A stretch of 64,000 nucleotides of DNA, taken from positions 434,001 to 498,000 of the forward strand of contig CAJNOI010000051.1 in the NCBI GenBank assembly GCA_905250115.1, written 5' to 3'. Positions 49,894 to 64,000 of this stretch are shown piece after piece. Numbering within the stretch: position 1 is the first letter of the stretch; every line of letters begins with the position of its first letter. This DNA is from Adineta steineri (taxonomy: Eukaryota; Rotifera; Eurotatoria; Adinetida; Adinetidae). The notes beneath the pieces were generated by a model, which was not told the DNA's origin, searched no databases, and worked only from the letters and a program-made list of their open reading frames with translations. The position numbers and the translations under genes are program-made.

Positions 49894-50464
49894 ATGGATA
49901 CAGAAACATCAGCTAAACAGGAAAAAGAACGGTTAAATGCTATTCCAAAAGGTAAACCAAAAGGTGGTCGAACATGGAAATTAACCAAAGGAAGGTAAAA
50001 TAACTAATTAATATATGATCTATTTAATTCTACATATTATATTTTCTTCGTAGATATTCTGCTATTACTCGACCAAAATCGCTCAAACTTACATATGACG
50101 AACGTATGAAAATGAAAGCTGATTTAAAAGAAACTCGTGGTCGTGAAAAAGAAATGTGGAATGCTGTCAATGAAAAACGAGATGTATAAAAAAAAATCTT
50201 TCCAATTTCTTAATTATTTTCAACTAATATTTATTTAGAAACTCAAACAACGACAAAAAGAAAATAAAGAACGTCGCGAAGCTAATGAACGTAAAGGTGA
50301 AGTTGTTCAAGTGGTATGTAAAATCAAATAATTAATTCTTAAATCTAAATTAATTTTATTCTTAGATCAAAAACCCCGCTAAATTAAAACGAATGAAAAA
50401 GAAAGCATTACGTTCTATACAAAAACGCGATCTTGATAAAATAAAAAATAAAAAAGAGACATAA
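49894..50464 (+). CDS. CCDC86: CCDC86 / CGR1-like nucleolar rRNA-processing protein
   Basis: Small, very basic nucleolar protein; the yeast relative Cgr1 is needed for 60S pre-rRNA processing. Four exons (49894-49994, 50054-50183, 50239-50313, 50366-50464) give 134 aa. The N-terminal part contains IPKGKPKGGRTWK. The Cgr1 core follows: a charged helix with YDERMKMKADLKETRGREKEMW, then RRKENKERREANERKGEVVQ-like residues, then VIKNPAKLKRMKKKALRSIQ, the family signature. The ATG directly follows a tttttag-like acceptor (atattttag), with no upstream exon identified. The next gene begins 58 bp after the stop. Confidence 0.88.
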
Positions 50465-50522
50465 TTCATTGTTATGTTTATAATGTTTTGTTTTTTTTTT
50501 CGTTTTTCTTTTCAGATAAATA

Positions 50523-51544
50523 ATGTATAACGGTATTGGTATAACAACTGCACGTGGTACTGGTACGAATGGTTATGTTCAAAAAAATTTATCTTTTGTT
50601 CCTACAAAACGCGAACGTGTTGAATATGTTAAAGATGTTGAATTAAAAAAACTTGAAACATTAATTGAAAAAAAAGGGAATGCTGAAATTCTTGAACATG
50701 AAAAAAAACGTCGAGTTGAAGTTAAATGTATGGAAATGCGTGATATGATGTTAAATAATGGGTTTGTTTTTTTCTATAAGATTATGTGTGTGATAATAAT
50801 TCTCTTTTTATTCTATTAATAGATATGATGAAGAAGTTACAAATCAAAAAGTACAAAAATTTCGTAAAATGCTTATTGAACGTGAAGGAATTTATGATAA
50901 AACTGATATTGAATATGATGAATTTGGACGTCCTGTGTAAGTTTATATCTTGTTTTTCCTGAAGGAAGAATACGATTGGTTCGACTATTTATTTATTATT
51001 ATATGTATATTTTTTTAGTTCAAAAGAAACCCATCAATTGGCACAAGCTAATGATGAAAAAAATCGAAAATTGCGTGAAGCATTTGGTATTGGAGAATTT
51101 GATCGAAAGAAAATAGCCGAACGAAAAACTGAAGAAATAAAAGAAATGGAACGACGTAAAGCTGAAATAGTTAGCAAACAATATACGTAAGATTTATTTA
51201 ATATGAATATTTTAATTTCTCTTCTTTTTTTTTCTAAATAGAATTGTTCAAGATGAAGATGAAGAAGATGAAGTAGAAGAACAAGAGCCCGAAGAACGAC
51301 AACCAGTAAAAAAAGATAAAGAAAAAAAAGATCATCATCGTCATAAATCTCGAGATGAAAAAAAAAGGAAAACATCACCTGAAGTTACTAAAGAACGTAG
51401 TAGTCATAAACAGTAAGTTAAATATATTGACAAACAAAAAACCCACTAATCTTATTATTTTTATTTAGTTCAAAAAAACATCGAAAGGAACATAGTGATG
51501 AAGAAGAATCACGTCATCGTCGACGTCGTGAAAGATCACCTTAA
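50523..51544 (+). CDS. SRRM2: SRRM2/CWC21-like spliceosome protein
   Basis: Component of the activated spliceosome; the CWC21 domain binds PRP8 and SNU114 near the catalytic centre. Five exons (50523-50761, 50823-50936, 51019-51186, 51242-51412, 51469-51544) give 255 aa. The N-terminus MYNGIGITTARGTGTNGYVQ is almost identical to the SRRM2/CWC21 start, followed by the CWC21 helix (LEHEKKRRVEVKCMEMRDMM and QKVQKFRKMLIE) and ETHQLAQANDEKNRKLREAF. The tail is acidic, then basic with RRRRRERSP. The huge RS-rich domain of vertebrate SRRM2 is missing, so the protein resembles the short fungal CWC21. A ttttcag acceptor ends 7 bp before the ATG, in the short gap after CCDC86. Confidence 0.92.
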
Positions 51545-52171
51545 GATTGAATTAATTTCATTGTTTTTTTCTGTATAAATTGTCATCGTTTTGTTTATGT
51601 CAACGCGAAATGTCTTTTCTGCTTTATTAAATGTAAAATCTTATTCTTGTTCTATGATATCATTCATTTAAATACGTTATTTCATCGAACAAATCAAATT
51701 TATATATATACATGAAAAATTTTGATCATTAATGAATCTAAAAATGTTCACGACCATAACTCCTGTTTTCTAAGATATACGAATGTCGGTGACACGCCAA
51801 TAATTCTTGTGAAGATAGAGAGACTAATGCTATTAAAATACTTTTAGTCTAAATAAATATATTTATAATCAAAAAAAGTGCATGAATAAATGATATATCT
51901 TCTTTCTGAATATTCTCATATAAATTTTAAAAATTTCTCATTATTCATAGAAATTTAGATGATCTTTTTGTAATCAAAAAAAAATTATTTTATATTTACA
52001 TACGATATATATTCTTGCATAGAGTGACATCATTATTTTTTCTATTCTGTTAAAGTTTGTTATATGTTAAGGATTGACCGTTTGATTTGTTTTATTTTTC
52101 GTTCTAATCAATTTGAATTCACAGTCAAGTTATTGTTTAGAATATTTTTATTCATTATTTCATTTTTTCAG
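51545..52171. other. Intergenic, 0.6 kb, nothing recognised
   Basis: AT-rich segment between SRRM2 and SMC5. It must contain the SRRM2 3' end and the SMC5 promoter or leader. A polypyrimidine tract and cag end exactly at the SMC5 ATG. Confidence 0.4.
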
Positions 52172-57285
<5,114 letters not shown>

Positions 57286-57476
57286 TTATACAAACATCTT
57301 TATGTCAGATTTATTTCTATTTCTTCTTTTTTTTTGGTTCTATGGTAGAGAAAAAAAATATTCTAAATTCAAATCTTCCGATTGCTTATCCCTTGGTGTA
57401 AATATAGATCAATCGTTTACTTATTTTCTTTATTTCTTATTGTTCATGTATTACTTAATTGATTAGAAAAGATTTA

Positions 57477-57482
57477 AATAAA
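57477..57482 (+). terminator. Candidate polyadenylation signal AATAAA of SMC5
   Basis: AATAAA lies 192 bp after the SMC5 stop and just before the convergent ASB-like gene ends at 57560, so both genes finish within a 274-bp segment. Confidence 0.4.
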
Positions 57483-57559
57483 ATTATAAGATATAAGGAG
57501 TAAAACATCGGATTTATTGTATAAATTTTAAGAATAGATACATTACAAAAAGGAAAGAA

Positions 57560-59061
57560 TTATGTTTGTTTATTAAACATAATATATTTATACAATTGAT
57601 TATTTAATTGACTTTGATCTTTGAGAGTTGAAAGACGTTTAAAACCATCATTGAATGAATTAAAAAAATACCGGCGAAGACTTAAACGACAGAGTTCTTT
57701 TAATGTTCGAGTTTCACCTAAAATTAAATTTAATAATCAAAATTCTAATGATACAAAAACATACAAATCCATTTTATGAATATAGATTGATCAAGTTCAA
57801 CAACACAAATAGGTTCGCAACAAAATTCTAAACGTGGTTTAAAATAATTAATACCATCTGGTTCAATACGTATTGCATGTAATTGAAATTGAGATTCAAT
57901 ATTTGCTCCTAAATATGATTATTTTAAAAAGAAAAAACAAACGATACAAATTTGTAATAGAATGAAATTTTACCATGGTCATACATTAATTGTATATAAT
58001 GTCGGCGTCCTTTTAAATTTGTATCGAATAATTGTACACCAAATGAACGAATTGTATTTCGATGAAGATTTATAGATGGATGAGCACCAAGTTCTAATAA
58101 AGTTTTGAATACATTAAAATAACCGCGAACAAATGCTTCAGCAAGCGGTGCAAGATGATGCATGGATTTAATTCCATTTAAACTTGCACCATAGTTATGA
58201 AGTAACTACATATAAAAATTATTAGTCTTACTATTAAAAAATCCTATTGAAATATATATACTTCAATCATTCTGGGGTCATCATTAAGTACAGCAATATC
58301 TATAGGTCGAGATGCATATATATCTTTTTCGGAAATATTTGGATTCGCACCTGAATATATTTGAAATTTCTTCTATATATGTACGTGCGAATATTTTTAT
58401 TAAATCTACCTGCTTCTAGTAAAATACGAGCAACTTGTGTCCATTCTCGTCGAATAGCAATATGTAATGGACGCATCTCATAAAAAGGATTCCCATTTGG
58501 TGATGCACCACGTTTTAAAAGTATTTGACAAATATGTAATGCTGATAATTCTTCATATGGTGGAATAAATGTATTATTCTCTTGTTCAACTTCATTTTCA
58601 TTTTCATTAGATTCTTGACGACCTAATTTAATTCAAGATTGTTTGAAGAAAAATCAAGAAGAATCAATTATTTTATCATGCAAAGTCTAATATCTATGAG
58701 AGCAACTAGATATAATTAATTCGCAAATAACAAAATATCATGCATTCCTACCACCAAGTATATTAATATGCATCAATGTTAAACCAACACATGATGTTTG
58801 ATTAATATTATCTTCATCAGCAAATATCGAATTTTTAAAATGCTCATCTACTTTATTTTGATCATTAATTATCTTTTGTAAATCAATTAAAAATTGAAGA
58901 AAATATTTCTCACAGAAATATTCTCCGGTGCTATTTGGATTAAGTACTAGAAAAATGATGTATTTGGTTTTTTTTATATTCTTATTTATTCGAAATAAGA
59001 ACTTACAAAGACTAGAACATACAGTACATTTATTTCTTCTTGTATATTTCTGACTATGCAT
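57560..59061 (-). CDS. Ankyrin-repeat and SOCS-box protein (ASB-like, Cullin-5 adaptor)
   Basis: Predicted substrate-recognition subunit of an Elongin BC-Cullin 5 ubiquitin ligase. Exons on the minus strand start at MHSQKYTRRN (59061) and end at the TAA at 57560. Ankyrin repeats are visible as CQILLKRGASPNG, RPLHIAIRREWTQVARILLE followed by AGANPN, RPIDIAVLNDDPRMIEVLLH, and FKTLLELGAHPS. The C-terminus has the SOCS-box-like TRTLKELCRLSLRRYFF, with the Leu-Cys-Arg BC-box core, followed by KRLSTLKDQ and LYKYIMF, as in ASB proteins. About 400 aa. Which ASB it corresponds to cannot be told, and no substrate can be inferred. Confidence 0.8.
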
Positions 59062-59231
59062 AATTTTTCTTTTTTAAATCTATAAATGAGAATGTTGAAA
59101 AACTAAAGAAAATCATGTTGTTATATATATTTTATTCTTTTTTTCTTCTTAATTTCATTGTGTTTTAACAATATCATCAAAGAAAATGATATGCTCATAC
59201 ACAAAAATCAAAAACAACTAAGAAAACTTTT

Positions 59232-59819
59232 TTATTTTTTAGCAGCGGTTGTTGTTGTTGGTTTTGCTGGTGCTGGTTTGGCTGCTGCTGGTTTGGCTGT
59301 TGTTGATGTTGCTGCTGCGGCTGCTGCTGCATGTAATTTGGCTGATTTCTTTGATGTATGTGTACGTTTTTGACGTTTTTTAACTTCAGTTTTTGTTGTT
59401 TCGCCAGTAAAATAAGCAGTAACATTGTTTAATAATGATGAAAGTGACCATGAAGATTTTTTTGGTTCAACTACACGAGCAACTCGTTTAACGACTTTAC
59501 CTGCTGTACTTTGGCCACCGGCAATTTTAGCCTTTCGGGCTTTAAGTAAGTTTTTACGAGCAACACGGTTATGATGTTTGGTAAATTTTAAATTACGAAC
59601 ATATTTTGGATCAACCTAAACATACAGCAAAAGAATATTTGCCTTATTAATGTCTTAATTTAACGTACACCAGTTAAAGATGGAAATCGTTGCGATTGTG
59701 GTCGTTTGATTCCATTACGATGATCCTTTTTGTCTAATTAAAAACAAATGCATTCAGGAAAAGGAAAAATATTCATTTATACTTTGGTTATGATTGGTAT
59801 GATTTTTGCTTTTAGCCAT
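59232..59819 (-). CDS. RPL29: Ribosomal protein eL29
   Basis: Component of the 60S ribosomal subunit. Three exons (59819-59783, 59733-59669, 59615-59232) give 161 aa. The N-terminus MAKSKNHTNHNQNKKDHRNG, then IKRPQSQRFPSLTGVDPKYV, is the eL29 signature. The core continues with RNLKFTKHHNRVARKN. The C-terminal half is a long Lys/Ala/Thr/Pro-rich tail (AAAAAAATSTTAKPAAAKPA), longer and simpler than in fly but similar in style to vertebrate eL29. The short first exon is typical of ribosomal protein genes. A tttttag acceptor stands 28 bases upstream of the ATG. Confidence 0.95.
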
Positions 59820-59988
59820 TTGTTGTTCTTGTTTTTTTTTAGTTAACTAAAAATGGGCGATGAAGACCAGAGAAATCTAAAATCATATGAGAAAGTTGTG
59901 TACAATGTTGCACGCAAAGTAAATAGAAATAAAAAATAACAATATTTTTTTTTATCGTACAACAAAAAAACACAATAGATATTTATAT

Positions 59989-60778
59989 TCAAGATTTATC
60001 TTCGATCAATTCAGGATTAATCTAAAAAGTGAAAATAATAAATTTTAAATTTATCAAATATATGTGTATATACCTGATTCCATTTGTCTGGTAATAAATC
60101 AATAAGTTCACTAACAACATCACCTTGTATTGTCAATTCATCATCACCTGATTTCGAACAACCACATGAAAATTTTTGGGCAAAAAATTTTCGCGCTAAT
60201 TCAATATCAACTTCTACATAAAAAAAAGAAGAAAAATATTATATTATTTATATTAAATATATATATTTCATACCATTCGATGCAAGACCTTGAATAATTG
60301 TAACAAATTTATTTCCTTTTCGTTGTTGTTTATTTAGTACAATTCTTTGAGCTTCAAACTTTTTCTTTCCTTTTGGCATACCTTTACCACCGCGAGTTTG
60401 TCTTTTTTTTTCGCCACTTTTATCATCATTAGCATTCCCTGATGCTTGCATTTGATTTAATAAATCAGGTAATGTACGTTCGAGCCATTCACGGCATCGT
60501 TCAGGATCTTCAAATATGGAATAAATGAAATAAATTCATTTTTTTGTTGTTTATTTACCTGCGCCATATTCACAATATTCAAGTGGTAGAGAGCATTCTG
60601 TAGGGATATATTGAACGAGTAATTAATTCATAAGAATCGAAAGAAGAAGAAACTGACCGCCGCAATATTGGATATTTAGTGGATATTGAATATCATGTTT
60701 TGGGCCGGGATAATTGACTTGAACAGAAATTGGATTACTGCTATTAGATTCGATATCATCACTTAGTGCTTCGGCCAT
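59989..60778 (-). CDS. DENR: DENR, density-regulated re-initiation factor
   Basis: Partner of MCT-1 in translation re-initiation and in recycling of 40S subunits after termination. Exons on the minus strand start with MAEALSDDIES at 60778 and end at 59989, about 200 aa against 198 in human. The N-terminal zinc-binding region is conserved (NIQYCG, ECSLPLEYCEYG, DPERCREWLERTLPD). A Lys/Gly-rich linker follows (KKRQTRGGKGMPKGKKK), then the SUI1 domain with KFVTIIQGLAS, EVDIELARKFFAQKFSCG and DELTIQGDV. The tail INPELIEDK matches the family end. The ribosomal protein eL29 gene lies 170 bp downstream on the same strand; both serve translation, which may be chance. Confidence 0.95.
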
Positions 60779-61379
60779 AATTCGATAAATAACAGGGGAA
60801 AAAGAAAAGATATTTGAATGAGATGAATATGTGGATGTTTACGTTTGTTGTGTTTTTTGAAAGTATGGATGAGAGAATAATATGGATGATGGAGGAAATT
60901 GAGACAAGCATTATGATTGGTTTTAAAAGAACATTCGTTCGATTTCTTATGTATTATTTATGGTGGTATATATTAATAACGACATCTTTTGATAATATAA
61001 AATATATGCTAACGATTGTCGTTTTTAATTTATATATATTTTTTATTTTTATATTTGAATTTTATTTATTTTCAAAAAAAAAATACGTTCAATATGAATA
61101 ATATAATTTCTATTATTATCATCGATCTCCGCATCATTCGCACAAGTCATCATTAAAATTTAACTTGGTGTGTGGGTCTAGTCAAATTTCATAAGAAATT
61201 AGATAACATTATCCTTGTAGTTTCGCTTTCTTTTCTACTGCCTGTTAATTTTATATCAAGGATATATGTATGTAGAACGGAAAAAAAAAGAATGAATTCA
61301 AATTCTAGATATATTCATTTTAAATAAGCTAAAAGATATTTGAAGCATATACAAAATAACATGCACATTTGAAAATAAT
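60779..61379. other. Intergenic, 0.6 kb, nothing recognised
   Basis: Segment between the DENR start and the stop of the PDZ gene, both on the minus strand. AT-rich; a 95-codon plus-strand frame here is hydrophobic and compositionally biased and is not supported as a gene. Confidence 0.4.
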
Positions 61380-64000
61380 TTATTGATAAATTTGATTAAT
61401 TTGTGATTTGAATTCTTCATATGCATCATTTGTAATAACATCAAAATCTAATGAATCGGTTTGTAAACCATGTTTTATAAGTTGTAAAACAACCGTATAA
61501 TCTTCATGAATAACAGGTGTACCATTGATGCACAAAATTCGATCATTTTCTTTTAAACCAGCTTGATCACCTGGAGATAAATTTTCAACTTGTTCAATAA
61601 CGTGTTCACGATTTGTTTCAATATCTGTACTTATATAAACACCAAAACCATCATAAGAATTTGATCGCTGAAGTGTACAATGTCGAGATGATACATCAGT
61701 AGATGATAAATCAGAAATTGATTCAAGATGATAAGCTAAAATAATAAAAATTTATAATATAGAAGAAAAAAATAAAATAAACATACTAGATATTTGATCA
61801 TTACTTGTTCGTGAAAGATCATCCATTGAATGTGATTTAACATGTTCCATTTGTTCATATTCATTTTGATTAATTGCAGGTAACCATGATACTAAATTTT
61901 TATATTCAGATGGATCAATATTTATAATTTGTTCGTTTTCATCAATTTGATAAGTAACTTCATAAGATTCGGCAAATGTTTTATCATTTGAATGAGTTAT
62001 ATTATACCAATCTTGTTCAATAGGATNNNNNNNNNNNNNNNNNNNNNNNNNNNNNNNNNNNNNNNNNNNNNNNNNNNNNNNNNNNNNNNNNNNNNNNNNN
62101 NNNNNNNNNNNNNNNNNNNNNNNNNNGGTGAAATTTGATGTATTGGCTGAGGTTGAACTGGTTGACGATGAGCATCATCAAAATCAACACGGCTTATAGT
62201 AATATCTGCTTGAATATATGGTTGTTGAGGAGTTATTGGTCGAATATAGCCATCGTAACGTTGAGTAGGAAAATTTGTTGGTACTGATCCATAAATTGAA
62301 GGTTGAGACCATGGTTGTTCTTGTTCAAATTCATTCAATGTTGTAGTTGATGTTTCAAAACGTTGTAGACGATGAGAATTTGTTGGTGGTGTTCTTGCAG
62401 CTGTTGTTGTTCCTGTTATTGTTGTAGATGGTTGATCATTATAATAAACATTTGCAGGACGTAGATGATGTCGAACTATAGCACTTAATCCTGGATATTG
62501 TTTAGCTAGAAGAAAAGGAGGATAATCATTGAATCATTTCTATAAAAATATAAAGAAATTTACTGCTAGGTTTCAATGGTTTTAAACTATGATCATAAAC
62601 TAATTCCGCATCTGGTAATGATCCATATGTATTTGACCATGATCGATGTGGTTGTATTGGATTTTGTTGTATCAAATTATTAATTGTTGTTGATGAACTT
62701 GTCATTCCATCAGTACGTGTTTTTGATTTACTTGCTTTAGATTTTTTTTTACTTGATACACTACCAAAAGGAACTGAAGGAGCATTTAATTTTGGAGCAT
62801 CAACATCCATTTGTGTTGATGATGAATATACTCCTGTATTATTTAATGTTGAAGATGATGTACTTTTCCATTGTGTTGGATTTGAAGTTACATATGATAT
62901 AGGATAAGGTGAATTTTGAGAATATATGGGTGGTTTATCAACTAATATTTGAGTATTGTTATATGGTGAAATATTATCAACTTTACGTTTCTGTTGAGGT
63001 GTAGGTATAACTTCTATATCTGCTAATGGAATTGATATTGGTGATGTTGATTTTTCACGTTGAAAATTATATTCTGATAAACGTTGACGATTCATGGATG
63101 GTGAACGACTACGATCAGATGTATACAATGGAGGTGTATGAACATCACGATCAGATATAAATACCTGTAATAAAAAGGTGTAAAATGAAAAAAAAAGCCA
63201 ATATAATCTATTTCTTTTCGTTTAAAAGAATGCCATAGATAAATGATAAGAGGAGGAGGAATAGAAGAAAGAAGAGAATAAAAAAAGAAAGAAAGATTCT
63301 ATTTCTAGTTCTTCTTCAACATTAATACATCTTCTTAAGATTTTGTGCTAAATAAACAGCTTTTTATTACAATCATATTTATAGTTATCAAGTGTTTTTT
63401 AACGCACAAACTATTTTCTTCTTCGTTTCTTTTCTCTTTTTTTTATCAGGCGGTTATTCAAATAAATGTCATGTTAAAATGCCAATATAAGAGAATCGAA
63501 AGACAACGACAAACAAGTTACAAATAAGACACATACATGCATACATTTAGTATTAGATAGCTATCAATAGTGAAAGATTAAGTAGACAAACGATTGCTTT
63601 TGAATGTTGTTTTTGTTATTATTGTAACAATAGCAATAGAAATTACTTTGTAAAAAGAAGAAACAAAACTCAATTTTTTACCTGATTAGTATATTGAGGT
63701 TGATTTGTTATAGGATAATCACGATATTCTCTTGTTGTTGTTGTTGTCGTCATATTATAAGTAGTTGGCGATTGAATTCTTTCTGTACTACCATGTACAA
63801 ATTGCGGACTTCGAGGTACAAAATTTTGTCCATGTATTGATGATTGATTTTCTTGTTCATAGATAGGACTGGATATTATTGTTGATGATGCTGTTCCAGT
63901 TTGTTTTGTTTTTCGATTATCTTTTGTTTTTGTTTTGCTAGCTTTTGTTGTACTTGTTGTTAATGATTTTGGTTTCTTTTTACCAAATGGCCAACTAATT
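61380..64000 (-). CDS. PDZ-domain protein with long disordered N-terminal part (5' end beyond the window, internal gap)
   Basis: 3' part of a minus-strand gene. From the window edge inward, exons encode Ser/Thr/Pro/Gln-rich sequence with basic patches (WPFGKKKPKSL, SSKKKSKASKSKTR), several SP/TP sites and PPxY-like segments, up to 62340; then a 100-N gap (62027-62126); then a final PDZ domain. The PDZ is read from RHCTLQRSNSYDGFGVYIST, then VIEQVENLSPGDQAGLKEND and RILCINGTPVIHEDYTVVLQ. The carboxylate-binding loop is YDGFGVYIS (GFGV in place of GLGF). The fold resembles NHERF-type PDZ domains, but no other NHERF feature is seen, so no name is given. A 500-bp intron (63169-63682) separates two exons. 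The true start is not in the window. Confidence 0.7.
62027..62126. other. Assembly gap, 100 N
   Basis: Exactly 100 N interrupt an exon of the PDZ gene. The round number indicates a gap of unknown size from scaffolding, so the reading frame across it cannot be trusted. Confidence 0.99.

Noticed and set aside
52064..52171. Upstream in-frame ATG for SMC5
   Set aside because: Lies before a strong ttttttcag acceptor that ends exactly at the next ATG; the extra residues are hydrophobic and not found in SMC5 proteins.
59158..59373. Plus-strand Ala/Val-rich 71-codon frame
   Set aside because: Antisense of the Lys/Ala-rich tail of ribosomal protein eL29.
60814..61101. 95-codon plus-strand frame after DENR
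   Set aside because: Met/Phe/Ile-rich, typical of chance frames in AT-rich DNA; no conserved pattern.

Overview
The window is nuclear DNA of a small invertebrate animal, most likely a bdelloid rotifer or a close relative. The reasons are: strongly AT-rich sequence; many introns of about 50-60 bp with gtaag...ttttag borders; genes packed 60-1500 bp apart on both strands; clearly metazoan genes (prohormone convertase, bHLH-PAS factor, Scribble, pancreatic-type lipase); splice acceptors a few bases before start codons with no visible upstream exon, as expected with spliced-leader trans-splicing; and one bacterial-looking gene. The species call is inference. Exon joins were worked out by hand from splice sites, reading phase and family conservation.

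Layout. 1-8.6 kb: a PC1/3-like prohormone convertase (+), the ciliary radial-spoke protein NME5 (-), an NAD(P)-binding flavin/biliverdin-reductase-like enzyme (+) and a FET-type (FUS/EWSR1/TAF15) RNA-binding protein (+). 9.8-19.1 kb: a secreted pancreatic-type lipase, a catalase and a bHLH-PAS transcription factor, all +. 19.5-28.9 kb: dynein light chain roadblock and a long Scribble polarity gene, both on -. One Scribble intron holds a 392-codon open exon flanked by a perfect 18-bp inverted repeat.

32.0-46.9 kb: on the - strand, a WD40 gene, a CEP126-like gene and CEP162 run head to tail with gaps of 140 and 258 bp. An intron of the CEP126-like gene contains, on the + strand, a 1066-residue gene that fuses a ROK sugar kinase to a bacterial-type mannose-6-phosphate isomerase. 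This is the best horizontal-transfer candidate in the window.

47.2-57.3 kb, all +: PGAM5, then CCDC86 and SRRM2/CWC21 only 58 bp apart (possible operon), then SMC5. 57.5-64 kb, all -: an ankyrin-repeat SOCS-box (ASB) protein, ribosomal protein eL29, DENR and the 3' part of a PDZ protein interrupted by 100 N.

Four short palindromic elements resembling non-autonomous DNA transposons lie in introns or intergenic DNA. One has a clean 8-bp target duplication (hAT-like) and one a probable 6-bp duplication. Several genes serve cilia and centrosomes (NME5, CEP162, CEP126-like, possibly roadblock), which suits a ciliated animal, but apart from the WD40/CEP126-like/CEP162 run they are not adjacent.
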